Counted from the stretch's first letter, positions 1-5,753 are shown. The stretch: DNA of 7,128 nucleotides from Symbiobacteriaceae bacterium (GCA_027356675.1 DAHVXO010000288.1:1-7128), one strand, 5' to 3'. A program made the numbers and translations. The notes: generated by a model not told the origin, from the sequence alone.

Positions 1-8
1 AGATCCAT
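1..8 (-). CDS. Possible start of a minus-strand gene running off the left edge
   Basis: Reading leftwards, a GGAGGG motif (20 down to 15) sits six bases before an ATG at 8 down to 6, with a second ATG at 12 down to 10. This is a textbook ribosome-binding site and start, and it would lie downstream of the lgt remnant in the same direction. Only two or three codons fall inside the window, so nothing can be said about the product. The motif could also be chance. Confidence 0.22.
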
Positions 9-97
9 GCATCTCCCTCCAAGAGTTTCAAACCGTCTTCCCACAATGTGCTGCCCCGTTTCCAGAGCTTCGTAGCGGATGCTTCTGCGCCAGCATA

Positions 98-271
98 TCA
101 GGGTTCCTGCAAGCCGACCAAAACCAGAAGTGCGGCAGCCACTTGGGCTACGCGACACTGACCGAAGAGAAACGAACTGTCCATTCGGATGCCCTCGATG
201 AAGAACCGACCCAGGTTATAGAGCCTCAGGTACCCGAAGAAGACCGTACCACGAGAGGGATTGAGTGTCCA
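98..271 (-). pseudogene. lgt: C-terminal fragment of prolipoprotein diacylglyceryl transferase (Lgt)
   Basis: The minus-strand frame that follows the exporter stop codon translates from about 271 to a TGA at 100 down to 98. It contains the Lgt C-terminal signature: RGTVFFGYLRLYNLGRFFIE (253-194), then an I-R-x-D element and a final helix RVAQVAAALLVLVGL (154-110). In the family this region is the last part of a roughly 260-290-residue, seven-helix inner-membrane enzyme that transfers diacylglyceryl from phosphatidylglycerol to the lipobox cysteine of prolipoproteins. Only about 55 residues are present. The N-terminal five-sixths, including the catalytic region, is missing, and there is no start codon or ribosome-binding site. 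The sequence joins directly to the end of the exporter gene and in the same frame, which suggests a deletion or insertion junction. Identification by motif is fairly secure; a functional role is very unlikely. Confidence 0.72.
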
Positions 272-277
272 TCGTGC

Positions 278-1048
278 CTACACCCACTCCCGATAAAGGA
301 AGTAGGCGCCAAATACCACCATCGCCAAGCCAAAAAGCTTTTTCAGTCGTACGTCTCCCAGCTTTTGCGCGATCTTCGACCCCAACATGGCCGAGGGAAT
401 TACACCGATCGTCAGGAACAAGACCAGTTCCGGGTCCACGTGCCCCAACGCCCAATGGATGATCGTACCGGGAATCGACAGCACGACCACCACCACCAAG
501 GAGGTAGCGATAGCCTCCATCATCGACATGTTCAAGAATGTGAGATACAGCGGAACGATGATGGGCCCACCGCCGTTCGCTAGGACGCCAGCAAAAAGCC
601 CGGCTGGGAGCCCAATGAGGGTGGCAATGAAATCGGCCGATGTGGGGCGGATCGGGATCTCTTCCAGTGACGCGTCGCCGGCTGTCAGCGCAGACCGAAT
701 CCCGATGCCTACTAGGGTGATTGCAGTGAACACCATCAACCAGTGCGATGGGATGTACTTGGTCAGGTAGGAACCGACCAACACACCTGGGAGGGCTCCC
801 AAGATGGTGAACAGGGCCGCCCGGAACTTCACCAAGCCTCGCCGGTAGTATCCAATGACCCCTGAAATGGCAGTGGGAATGGCCACGGGTAACGGAGTGC
901 CCAGCGCGTGGAGCGGGCTGATATCCGTCAGGACTCGCAGGAGCGGGGTGCTCACAGTGCTGCCACCGAACCCGAACATCCCACCGAGCGTGCCGGACAC
1001 GAGGCCAATGGCAAGACTGACCAGGAGGTAGTGAACCCACGTTGGCAT
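278..1048 (-). CDS. TauE/SafE-family (DUF81) membrane exporter
   Basis: The predicted 256-residue integral membrane protein has about eight hydrophobic segments arranged as two homologous halves. The first half carries GMFGFGGSTVSTPLL (residues 23-37) and the second GVLANGGGPIIVPLYL (154-169), the repeated Gly-rich/Pro motif of the TauE/SafE family. A hydrophilic cytoplasmic-type loop lies near residues 118-138. Length and layout are normal for the family, whose members export sulfite, sulfoacetate or related organosulfur anions; the actual substrate cannot be read here. I chose the ATG at 1048 because GGAGGG (1060-1055) lies six bases upstream; the ATG at 1054 has no spacing, and the longer open frame to 1153 reads into the decayed regulator. 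It was evidently the second gene of a GntR-exporter operon. The gene itself looks intact although both flanks are gene remnants. Confidence 0.9.
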   Translation of the reverse strand: MPTWVHYLLVSLAIGLVSGTLGGMFGFGGSTVSTPLLRVLTDISPLHALGTPLPVAIPTAISGVIGYYRRGLVKFRAALFTILGALPGVLVGSYLTKYIPSHWLMVFTAITLVGIGIRSALTAGDASLEEIPIRPTSADFIATLIGLPAGLFAGVLANGGGPIIVPLYLTFLNMSMMEAIATSLVVVVVLSIPGTIIHWALGHVDPELVLFLTIGVIPSAMLGSKIAQKLGDVRLKKLFGLAMVVFGAYFLYREWV

Positions 1049-1062
1049 ATGCATCCCTCCTT

Positions 1063-1568
1063 CTATGCGAAGTCCGATGGGGGAGTCTGGCTGCGCCGGA
1101 GAGAGATTGCATACTGGTAGCGGTCTCGCGATAAACAATCGATGTAAACTCAACGGGAGTACTCATGTGGTCCCTGGTCACGCGGGTGATCGCCAGCCCG
1201 GGGCATGCCGGGCTCGGCCTACAGGTAACCAGCCAATTCTTCCGATTTGGCACAGCTTCCAACCACTGCTCGCCCTCGGCTGGGACACGCCCGGCTGCCT
1301 CAGAATCTTTTCTACCCCCAGGATGCCCACGAGCTCCATTGACAATGTGCCAGGGTCTTTGCGATCTTAGGCGGCGCCACAAGAGTACCGCGTCCCCGTT
1401 TCCGGTAGATACGCCCTTTCTTCACCAGTTCGTCAAGCGCCTGCCGTACAGTTGTGTACGGCTAATTCCGTACTCCTTGATGAGGTTGGATTCAGTCGGG
1501 ATAGGCGATCCAGGGGTCCACTCTCCCGTTGCGATCTTGCGCTCAATCACCAGCCCTCCATAGGTCAT
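1063..1568 (-). pseudogene. Decayed GntR-family regulator (HTH plus UTRA domain)
   Basis: From ATG 1568 the protein reads like a GntR winged helix (ERKIATGEWTPGSPIPTES, then KEYGISRT). It loses frame at about 1453-1457, where ACA has become ACACA. The neighbouring frame continues the domain: TVRQALDELVKKGRIYRKRG then GTLVAPPKIAKTL, to about 1345. A UTRA C-terminus reappears in another frame (PGLAITRVTRD, STPVEFTSIVYR, 1220-1110), followed after one more shift by GDRYQYAISLRRSQ and a stop at 1065-1063. A segment AKSEELAGYL with an in-frame TAG lies between. Intact members are about 240 residues; here the whole span is about 506 bases, so part of the UTRA domain is gone. Such proteins bind a small molecule and repress the adjacent operon. 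The stop abuts the SD of the exporter, implying former co-transcription. Several independent shifts favour true decay over a single read error. Confidence 0.8.
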
Positions 1569-1570
1569 GA

Positions 1571-1605
1571 CAAAATATAGCATAACCTTAGGGTGCGAGA
1601 ACCAT
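1571..1605 (-). promoter_or_regulatory. Candidate promoter of the former GntR-exporter operon
   Basis: On the minus strand, TTGATG and TATGCT are separated by 18 bases, just upstream of the regulator's ATG at 1568. The match to sigma70 boxes is moderate. The distance to the ATG is so short that the transcript would be nearly leaderless, and no SD is visible for this start. The AT-rich patch is distinct from its GC-rich surroundings. Confidence 0.35.
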
Positions 1606-1751
1606 CAAATATTGTTAAAGATGCTAACGATCTTGGAGTCCCGGTTTGTTCGGCTCTTGCGAGCAGTTCCCACTGGGGTGACAATTGAATCAGGGATCTC
1701 GACCCACGGAGAGGACGATGCGGCTTGCTTCTGCAATTCACTGGAGAAGTC

Positions 1752-2014
1752 ATGATCTTGCTTGCCATCAGCATCGTGATCGCTGTGGCCGTGGCTGGAG
1801 TGCTCCACACCATCGTCGGTCAGGCGCAGGCGGTACGGAACGGTGGTTCCTGGCATTCTTCAGCATCGGATTTGGCCTGCTCACCATGGTCTGGTTCATG
1901 GACTTCAATAGGCCCTGGGCGGCGTTTGTGATCGTGCCGCTCATGATCGTGGGCGCAGGGGCAAGCATCGCTCTGATGCAGCGCCGCATCGCTGTGGAGG
2001 GAGAGCGTTCCTGA
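1752..2014 (+). pseudogene. Small three-helix membrane protein, split by a frameshift
   Basis: ATG 1752 follows GGAGAAG and starts a hydrophobic segment (MILLAISIVIAVAVAGVLHT). The frame then loses membrane character. Near 1830-1845 the coding signal moves to another frame: ERWFLAFFSIGFGLLTMVWF, then a third helix in WAAFVIVPLMIVGAGASIAL and a charged end MQRRIAVEGERS, stopping at 2014. Restoring one base gives 87 residues with three membrane spans. I do not recognise the family. The reading across two frames is inference from hydrophobicity and continuity; a real inactivating deletion and a sequencing error are both possible. An alternative start at 1718 (after GGAGAGG) reads straight into the second frame but gives a non-hydrophobic N-terminus. 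The gene converges on the unknown minus-strand gene that ends at 2077. Confidence 0.55.
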
Positions 2015-2029
2015 GTCCTGAGCATAAGT

Positions 2030-2064
2030 AAACCCGCCCAGCGGCTGCGCTGTTGGGCGGGTTT
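2030..2064. terminator. Bidirectional intrinsic terminator between convergent genes
   Basis: AAACCCGCCCA (2030-2040) pairs perfectly over 11 bp with TGGGCGGGTTT (2054-2064). The loop can extend pairing through CAGCG/CGCTG. The hairpin lies 15 bases after the stop of the plus-strand membrane gene and 12 bases after the stop of the minus-strand gene. T-rich ends are present on both strands, TTT on plus and TTTACTTAT on minus, so it can serve both genes. Confidence 0.85.
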
Positions 2065-2076
2065 CCCGGCAGGGCG

Positions 2077-2730
2077 CTAACTGGCTGCCTCGCCCGTTCC
2101 GGTCTTCTTGGGGGCTTCGGAACCGGACGCGGGTGCAGCGCTCTGGTTGTCGGCGACCGGCTTGGCGGGGTCCTTTGCCTGCCCGGTCTTGGCTCCCTTG
2201 GTCTGCTGGGCCTTTCCCTTGCGTTCCTCGATCGGAGCAAACCGGGCCTTGGTGAACTGCAGGATCACGGCGTGGCCCAATCCCTCTACGAAGTCGGGCT
2301 TCATCGGAATGTAGGCGCGGTGGTTCACGGGAATCTCGAAGTGAAACAGGAGGAGCAACTTCTTTAGATCAACCCGAGGCTCTTCGCCCTTCCAGCGGCA
2401 CGAAATGGTCGACGGTCCCCGCTCCAGAACCGGAATGGCGGCGATATCCGGCAGGGGCGTTATACCAGGCACCACTTCCGCGCCGTCCAGGCCTGCGAGC
2501 AGGAACCAGGCCGGCTTGGCGAATCCCTTGTCATTCTTTGCGGCCGTCTCAACCACTACGCGGACTCCAAGGGCTGTGGACTCGCCAACATAGCTCCGGT
2601 AGGAAAGGATCAACTCAGATTCCAACATGTTCTTGTTCCGGGGTACAACTACACTCAAATCAATCGGCTTGGCGATGCGGGGCTTGGGATTCTGGTTCGG
2701 GTCATTCGAACCGGCGTTCTTGGGCGCCAT
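2077..2730 (-). CDS. Unrecognised 217-residue protein with a basic Lys/Ala-rich tail
   Basis: I do not recognise this family. The protein has no signal peptide or membrane helix, so it is probably cytoplasmic. Residues 1-25 are polar and rich in Asn, Pro and Lys. Residues 25-165 look like a folded, mostly beta core (LSVVVP, LGVRVVVET, WFLLAGLDGAEVVPGI, KKLLLLFHFEIPV, HAVILQFT). Residues 166-217 are low-complexity, with repeated Lys-Gly, Ala and Gln/Pro (EERKGKAQQTKGAKTGQAK), ending in an acidic-neutral GEAAS; basic disordered tails of this kind often contact nucleic acid or polyanions, but that is only analogy. One Cys (111). I chose ATG 2730 because GAGGTGAGG (2742-2734) overlaps the proper SD distance; a GTG at 2739 would lie inside that SD. 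It appears to be a single-gene unit, with a palindrome in its leader and a shared terminator downstream. Confidence 0.75.
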   Translation of the reverse strand: MAPKNAGSNDPNQNPKPRIAKPIDLSVVVPRNKNMLESELILSYRSYVGESTALGVRVVVETAAKNDKGFAKPAWFLLAGLDGAEVVPGITPLPDIAAIPVLERGPSTISCRWKGEEPRVDLKKLLLLFHFEIPVNHRAYIPMKPDFVEGLGHAVILQFTKARFAPIEERKGKAQQTKGAKTGQAKDPAKPVADNQSAAPASGSEAPKKTGTGEAAS

Positions 2731-2748
2731 GAGCCTCACCTCATCTAC

Positions 2749-2760
2749 TAGATTAATCTA
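2749..2760. promoter_or_regulatory. Perfect 12-bp palindrome, possible operator
   Basis: TAGATTAATCTA is its own reverse complement and lies seven bases upstream of the SD region of the minus-strand 217-residue gene. It is AT-rich in a GC-rich context. Position in the leader or near the promoter fits a dimeric repressor site. No regulator is known to bind it, so the role is inferred. Confidence 0.4.
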
Positions 2761-3109
2761 ACGGTACCATATAATGGGTGCAAAGGCCAATGTTTTTTCC
2801 TGTGGAGGGAATAATAGGACGGTCGAGTGGCTCCCTTGGATGACATACGATGGTCGACGATGACATCCGGTTCCTGCGAATCCCACTGGCTTGGGCATTT
2901 CGAAGTCGCGCGGTCTTCATCGTACTGAATGCATTTTCCGGACGTTCACATCACTTGCCGCACGATGAGATACGATGGTGCACGTTGTGGCATAAGGACG
3001 ACCCAACGTCGATACGACTCAATCGCGGCCTCCCTACAAGGAGAGCAGGATCATGGGGGAATTCCCGCGGATCCCGCTAACCCCCGGAAGGTCCTCCGCC
3101 AATCACAAA

Positions 3110-3140
3110 CAACGGCTCCCCACCCCTTGGGAAGCCGTTG
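3110..3140 (-). terminator. Intrinsic terminator of the PNPOx-like gene
   Basis: On the minus strand CAACGGCTTCCC (3140-3129) pairs with GGGGAGCCGTTG (3121-3110) over 12 bp with one G-T wobble and a 7-base loop, followed by TTTGTGATT. It begins 17 bases after the stop codon of the minus-strand gene ending at 3158. Confidence 0.8.
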
Positions 3141-3157
3141 CTGGTGATTCCCGAGCC

Positions 3158-3619
3158 TTACAACCCGCGCATGGCAGCGAAGACCGAGCTATCCAACCTC
3201 TCCTTGAGCCCTTTGTCGTAGCTCACGTCATACTGAGCCGGCGCGGTGATGCGGCCCCCCCAGAACGTGACGTCCCGGACCGCACGCAGGGCGACTTCGG
3301 CGCAACCGAGCTTCAATGAGATGCCATCGAGGTTCTCTGCGACTACCTGTGCATTGCCCTCCAAGGTGTAGCAGGCACCACCGACCATTACGGTCAGGAG
3401 CACCCGGTCATCCGCCCGGATGTTGTTCAGGATCCGACCCTTGGAATCGGCTACCAGGCGAACCCGCTTCTGGTCTGGTGCGAGCACCCACGTGATCAGG
3501 TTGTTGCTTGGCCACTTCGTCTCCGCATCGACGGTAGTGACGAGTACAAGCTGTGGGCCTTGCAGGTACTCTACCAGTTCCGCTGACAGTTCAACCGGGA
3601 CTGCGTTCACGTTCGCCAT
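3158..3619 (-). CDS. PNPOx-like FMN-binding split-barrel protein
   Basis: This 153-residue soluble protein resembles the pyridoxamine-5'-phosphate-oxidase-like flavin-binding fold. It has an N-terminal helix (ELVEYLQGP, 14-22), then strands LVLVTTVDAETKWPSNNLITWVLAP (24-48), VRLVADSKGRILNNIRADDRVLLTVM (53-78) and YTLEGNAQVVAE (84-95). The pattern of an S-x-K/R-x3-L-x-NI-R element before the second strand pair and a Y-x-L-x-G-x-A turn is typical. Family members are small FMN or F420/heme-binding oxidoreductases or flavin sensors; the substrate here is unknown. The start at ATG 3619 follows GGGGAGG at seven-base spacing; the longer open frame to 3913 overlaps the AOR gene antisense and is rejected. 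It is transcribed divergently from the AOR gene, sharing a 125-base control region, which hints at co-regulation and a redox role. Confidence is good for the fold, low for function. Confidence 0.75.
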   Translation of the reverse strand: MANVNAVPVELSAELVEYLQGPQLVLVTTVDAETKWPSNNLITWVLAPDQKRVRLVADSKGRILNNIRADDRVLLTVMVGGACYTLEGNAQVVAENLDGISLKLGCAEVALRAVRDVTFWGGRITAPAQYDVSYDKGLKERLDSSVFAAMRGL

Positions 3620-3660
3620 GCCAATTCCTCCCCACCGTCTGAGTCGGCTCTTGCAGTCTA

Positions 3661-3679
3661 ACATGCCGTTGCGGTATGT
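3661..3679. promoter_or_regulatory. Inverted repeat over the PNPOx-like gene promoter
   Basis: ACATGCCG-TTG-CGGTATGT is an 8-bp inverted repeat with one mismatch and a 3-base spacer. It covers part of a minus-strand promoter candidate (GTGAAA, 18 bases, TAGACT, ending near 3653) in the divergent intergenic region. It could be an operator for one or both genes; this is inference from position and symmetry. Confidence 0.4.
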
Positions 3680-3688
3680 TTCACATGC

Positions 3689-3717
3689 GCGACAGGAGTC
3701 GCACGTACCCCTATAGA
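3689..3717 (+). promoter_or_regulatory. Candidate sigma70-type promoter for the AOR operon
   Basis: GCGACA (3689-3694) and TATAGA (3712-3717) are separated by 17 bases. The -10 box matches five of six consensus bases and the -35 four of six. The start of transcription would fall near 3724, about 20 bases before the AOR start codon. No other box pair in the intergenic region is better. Confidence 0.45.
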
Positions 3718-3744
3718 ACAGTCGTACGAGAGAGGTGAAAGGAT

Positions 3745-5448
3745 ATGGAGCAGATCCTGCGCGTTGACATGAGCGTTCAGACCTACCGTTTCGAGCCACT
3801 CCCCGAGGCCTATCGATTCCTCGGCGGACGGGCACTGACGTCACGCTTGGTCTATGATGAGGTGGACCCCACCTGTGACCCCCTGGGACCCACCAACAAG
3901 CTCGTGCTGGCACCGGGGCTACTGTCCGGAACCGTCGTCTCCAGTTCGAGCAGGATCTCGGCAGGTGCCAAGAGCCCGCTTACGGGAGGCATCAAGGAAT
4001 CCAACGCTGGCGGGAACACCGGCTGGCGCATGGCGCAGTATGGCATCCGGGCCTTGGTTCTTGAAGGTGCCGCTCCCGCCGGGACCTGGTTCACAGGCAT
4101 CATCGATAAGAATGGTTTCCGGCTGGAGCCTACAGACGACCTTGTGGGCTTGGGGACCTTTGAGGCAGCCCAACGCCTGCAGGAGCGCTTCGGCAGGAAG
4201 GCGGCAATCGCCCTGATCGGCCCTTCCGGCGAACGCCTGATGAACGTCGCCGGTATCGCTAACACGGATCCCGAAGGCCGGCCGAGCCGGCTCTGCGCGC
4301 GCGGCGGCCTGGGTGCAGTCATGGGGTCAAAGGGTCTGAAGGCCCTGGTGGTCACGGACCCGGGGCCGAATGTCGGCCCGGACATTCTGGAGGTGCCCGC
4401 TTGGCGCGATCATTCCAAGGCGTACCTTAAGGACCTGCGTGAGAGCGCCGCGATCGACCGCTACCGGAACGTTGGCACGGCAGGGACGCTTGAGGTGGTC
4501 AACCGCCTGGGCGGCCTGCCCATCCGCAACTTCAGCCGGGGGCAGGATCCCGCGACCGAAGCGATTACCGGCCTGCACATGGTGGAGGTCATGAAGGAAC
4601 GGGGCGGGCAGCCGTCGCACTCATGCATGACGGGATGCGCCATCCAGTGCTCCAACATGTGGGCAGACCCCCAGGGCCGTGAGGTGGCCTCGTCCATGGA
4701 GTTCGAGTCCAATACGCTCCTGGGTGCCAATCTTGAAATCTTCGACTTCGACGCGATCGCCCGCTTCACACACGAATGCAACGACCTCGGGATCGACACC
4801 ATTGAGACGGGCGGTGCAATGGGGGTTGCCATGGCCGGCGGCGCCCTCCGCTTCGGGGATGTGGAAGGCGTTATGGACGCGTTCAGACAGATGCGCGACG
4901 GCAGCATGCTGGGGCGGCTAATCGGGGCGGGGGCGGCGACCGTGGGTCGCGTCCTCGGCGTGCGGGAGGTCGCCTCGGTCAAGGGACAGGTCATGGCTGC
5001 GTACGATCCACGCGTGATCAAGGGCAATGGCGTTACCTATGCCACCAGCCCAATGGGCGCCGACCATACCGCTGGCAACACGATCGGGGCCAAGGTAGAC
5101 CACCTTGACCCGGCAGGCAAGGTGGCCCTCAGTCGCGATATCCAGATCGTTGCGACCGCCCTGGATTCCCTGGGGTTCTGCAACTTCGTGCGAGCGGTGT
5201 ACGGCGTTACCGCCCCGAACATCCAGGGACTGTATGCCGCTCGCTTTGACGTGCCTGTCACCGAGGAGGAGATCCGGCGCATGGCGCTGGAGACCATCCG
5301 GAGCGAGGTCGCCTTCAATCGACAGGCAGGGTTGGGGCCGGCTACTGACCGCCTACCTGAGTGGATGCGCACCCAGGGGCTTGCACCACATGGCAGCGTC
5401 TTCGACGTGCCCAACGAGGAGTTAGACCGTATATGGACGGAGGCGTAA
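3745..5448 (+). CDS. Aldehyde:ferredoxin oxidoreductase family W/Mo-bispterin enzyme
   Basis: This is a complete 567-residue member of the AOR family: cytoplasmic oxygen-sensitive enzymes that carry tungsten (or molybdenum) on two pyranopterins plus one [4Fe-4S] cluster, classically oxidising aldehydes to acids with ferredoxin as acceptor. Visible landmarks: N-terminal ILRVDMS and LGGRAL (4-31); DPLGPTNKLVLAPGLLSGT (45-63); the pterin-binding stretch RISAGAKSPLTGGIKESNAG (70-89); CARGGLGAVMGSKGLKAL (184-201); cluster cysteines C294, C298, C302 and C479 (in LDSLGFCNF); EFESNTLLGANLEIFD (319-334); LGIDTIETGG (348-357); and SPMGADHTAGNT (435-446), with the active-site His region. The cysteine spacing C-x3-C-x3-C differs from the C-x2-C-x3-C of Pyrococcus AOR, placing it outside the classical branch. 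The substrate is unknown. ATG 3745 follows GAGAGGTGAAAGGAT. The MoaD-like gene overlaps its end, indicating one operon. Confidence 0.93.
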   Translation: MEQILRVDMSVQTYRFEPLPEAYRFLGGRALTSRLVYDEVDPTCDPLGPTNKLVLAPGLLSGTVVSSSSRISAGAKSPLTGGIKESNAGGNTGWRMAQYGIRALVLEGAAPAGTWFTGIIDKNGFRLEPTDDLVGLGTFEAAQRLQERFGRKAAIALIGPSGERLMNVAGIANTDPEGRPSRLCARGGLGAVMGSKGLKALVVTDPGPNVGPDILEVPAWRDHSKAYLKDLRESAAIDRYRNVGTAGTLEVVNRLGGLPIRNFSRGQDPATEAITGLHMVEVMKERGGQPSHSCMTGCAIQCSNMWADPQGREVASSMEFESNTLLGANLEIFDFDAIARFTHECNDLGIDTIETGGAMGVAMAGGALRFGDVEGVMDAFRQMRDGSMLGRLIGAGAATVGRVLGVREVASVKGQVMAAYDPRVIKGNGVTYATSPMGADHTAGNTIGAKVDHLDPAGKVALSRDIQIVATALDSLGFCNFVRAVYGVTAPNIQGLYAARFDVPVTEEEIRRMALETIRSEVAFNRQAGLGPATDRLPEWMRTQGLAPHGSVFDVPNEELDRIWTEA

Positions 5449-5687
5449 CAGTCCAGTTGGAGGTCTACCTCCCGTTTCGCGGGCGGCGGACGTGGCGAGG
5501 AGAGGAGCACCTCCCAGCCGGCATGACAGCGGGTGGGCTGCCCGCACACCTTGGCCTGGGTGAACCGGACCTGGCGGTGCTGGTCAACGGCCGCCACGTA
5601 CCGGATGAGACGGTACTGCAGCCCAATGACGACGTGGCTGTGTTGCGCCGTGCCGAGGGCGGATGCATAAACGGGATGTCGCGATGA
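5433..5687 (+). CDS. MoaD/ThiS-like beta-grasp protein with residues after Gly-Gly
   Basis: The 84-residue product has the ubiquitin-like beta-grasp pattern: VTVQLEVYLPF (5-15), then helix TAGGLPAHLGL (32-42), then DLAVLVNGRHVPDET (46-60) and LQPNDDVAVLRRAEGG (62-77). MoaD proteins are adenylated at a C-terminal Gly-Gly by a MoeB-like enzyme, take up sulfur as thiocarboxylate and donate it to the pterin dithiolene; AOR genes often have one alongside. Here Gly76-Gly77 is not terminal but followed by CINGMSR, so a protease would have to trim it before activation, or it has another role. ATG 5433 overlaps the AOR end by 16 bases, with GAGGAG (5416-5421) eleven bases upstream, a long spacing; a TTG at 5457 is an alternative start but would cut the first strand. 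It overlaps the next small frame by ATGA. Confidence 0.82.
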   Translation: MDGGVTVQLEVYLPFRGRRTWRGEEHLPAGMTAGGLPAHLGLGEPDLAVLVNGRHVPDETVLQPNDDVAVLRRAEGGCINGMSR

Positions 5688-5725
5688 CTACCATAGTGTG
5701 CGAGTGGTCATGCAAGGGTTATTGA
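5684..5725 (+). CDS. Possible 13-residue Cys-containing peptide
   Basis: An ATG inside the ATGA overlap with the MoaD-like stop begins MTTIVCEWSCKGY and ends at TGA 5725. GGGA (5673-5676) gives only a weak SD at seven bases, so translation would depend on coupling to the upstream gene. The sequence has two Cys (6 and 10), a Trp and a Tyr, features seen in some precursor peptides of radical-SAM or other post-translational systems. No maturase is visible in the window, and a frame of this length could arise by chance. Its stop codon is the first base of a hairpin stem. Confidence 0.28.
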   Translation: MTTIVCEWSCKGY

Positions 5726-5753
5726 GATTGACTCTCAGTGATAGCCAATCTCA
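5723..5753 (+). terminator. Hairpin at the end of the AOR operon
   Basis: TGAGATTG (5723-5730) pairs with CAATCTCA (5746-5753) over 8 bp; after an A-C mismatch two more pairs (CT/AG) follow, leaving a 9-base loop. There is no T tract directly after it, so it may be a weak or factor-dependent terminator, or a 3'-end stabilising hairpin. A second, looser hairpin (AAAAGTC at 5761 with GGGCTTTT to 5794) lies just beyond and overlaps the next promoter. Confidence 0.45.

Larger units (their letters stand above)
2740..3157. other. Gene-poor 418-base intergenic stretch
   Basis: I see no convincing gene here. Open frames starting at 2850 and 2929 lack family-like sequence, and none continues across the stretch. 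What it does hold: the 12-bp palindrome at 2749-2760; an AT patch with TATAAT at 2770-2775 (plus strand) but no good -35 partner; a T6 run at 2792-2797; the octamer GATGACAT twice, 20 bases apart (2839 and 2859); a longer imperfect direct repeat at 2842 and 2967; a short inverted repeat GTCG-ATA-CGAC (3008-3018); an AAGGAG before ATG 3053; and the terminator at 3110-3140. It may contain the upstream control region of the 217-residue protein, or remains of a lost gene. Confidence 0.5.

Noticed and set aside
216..1382. A 388-codon minus-strand open frame
   Set aside because: It joins one frame of the decayed regulator with an out-of-frame reading of the exporter gene; the His/Arg/Pro-rich translation is a shadow. 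Only its first part carries real UTRA residues.
1605..1856. Minus-strand His-rich open frame
   Set aside because: Antisense to the hydrophobic first helix of the plus-strand membrane protein; the HGHSDHD pattern is what the complement of Ile/Val/Ala codons gives, not a metal-binding protein.
2850..3080. Plus-strand 76-codon open frame in the intergenic stretch
   Set aside because: No ribosome-binding site, no family-like composition, and the neighbouring frame is open as well.
3053..3319. Plus-strand open frame of 88 codons after AAGGAG
   Set aside because: The SD is good, but the frame crosses the terminator and runs antisense through the PNPOx-like gene, and its sequence is low in recognisable structure. 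It could at most be a short chance frame.
3852..5027. Long open frames antisense to the AOR gene
   Set aside because: GC-rich third positions leave the opposite strand open; the AOR frame has clear family motifs throughout.
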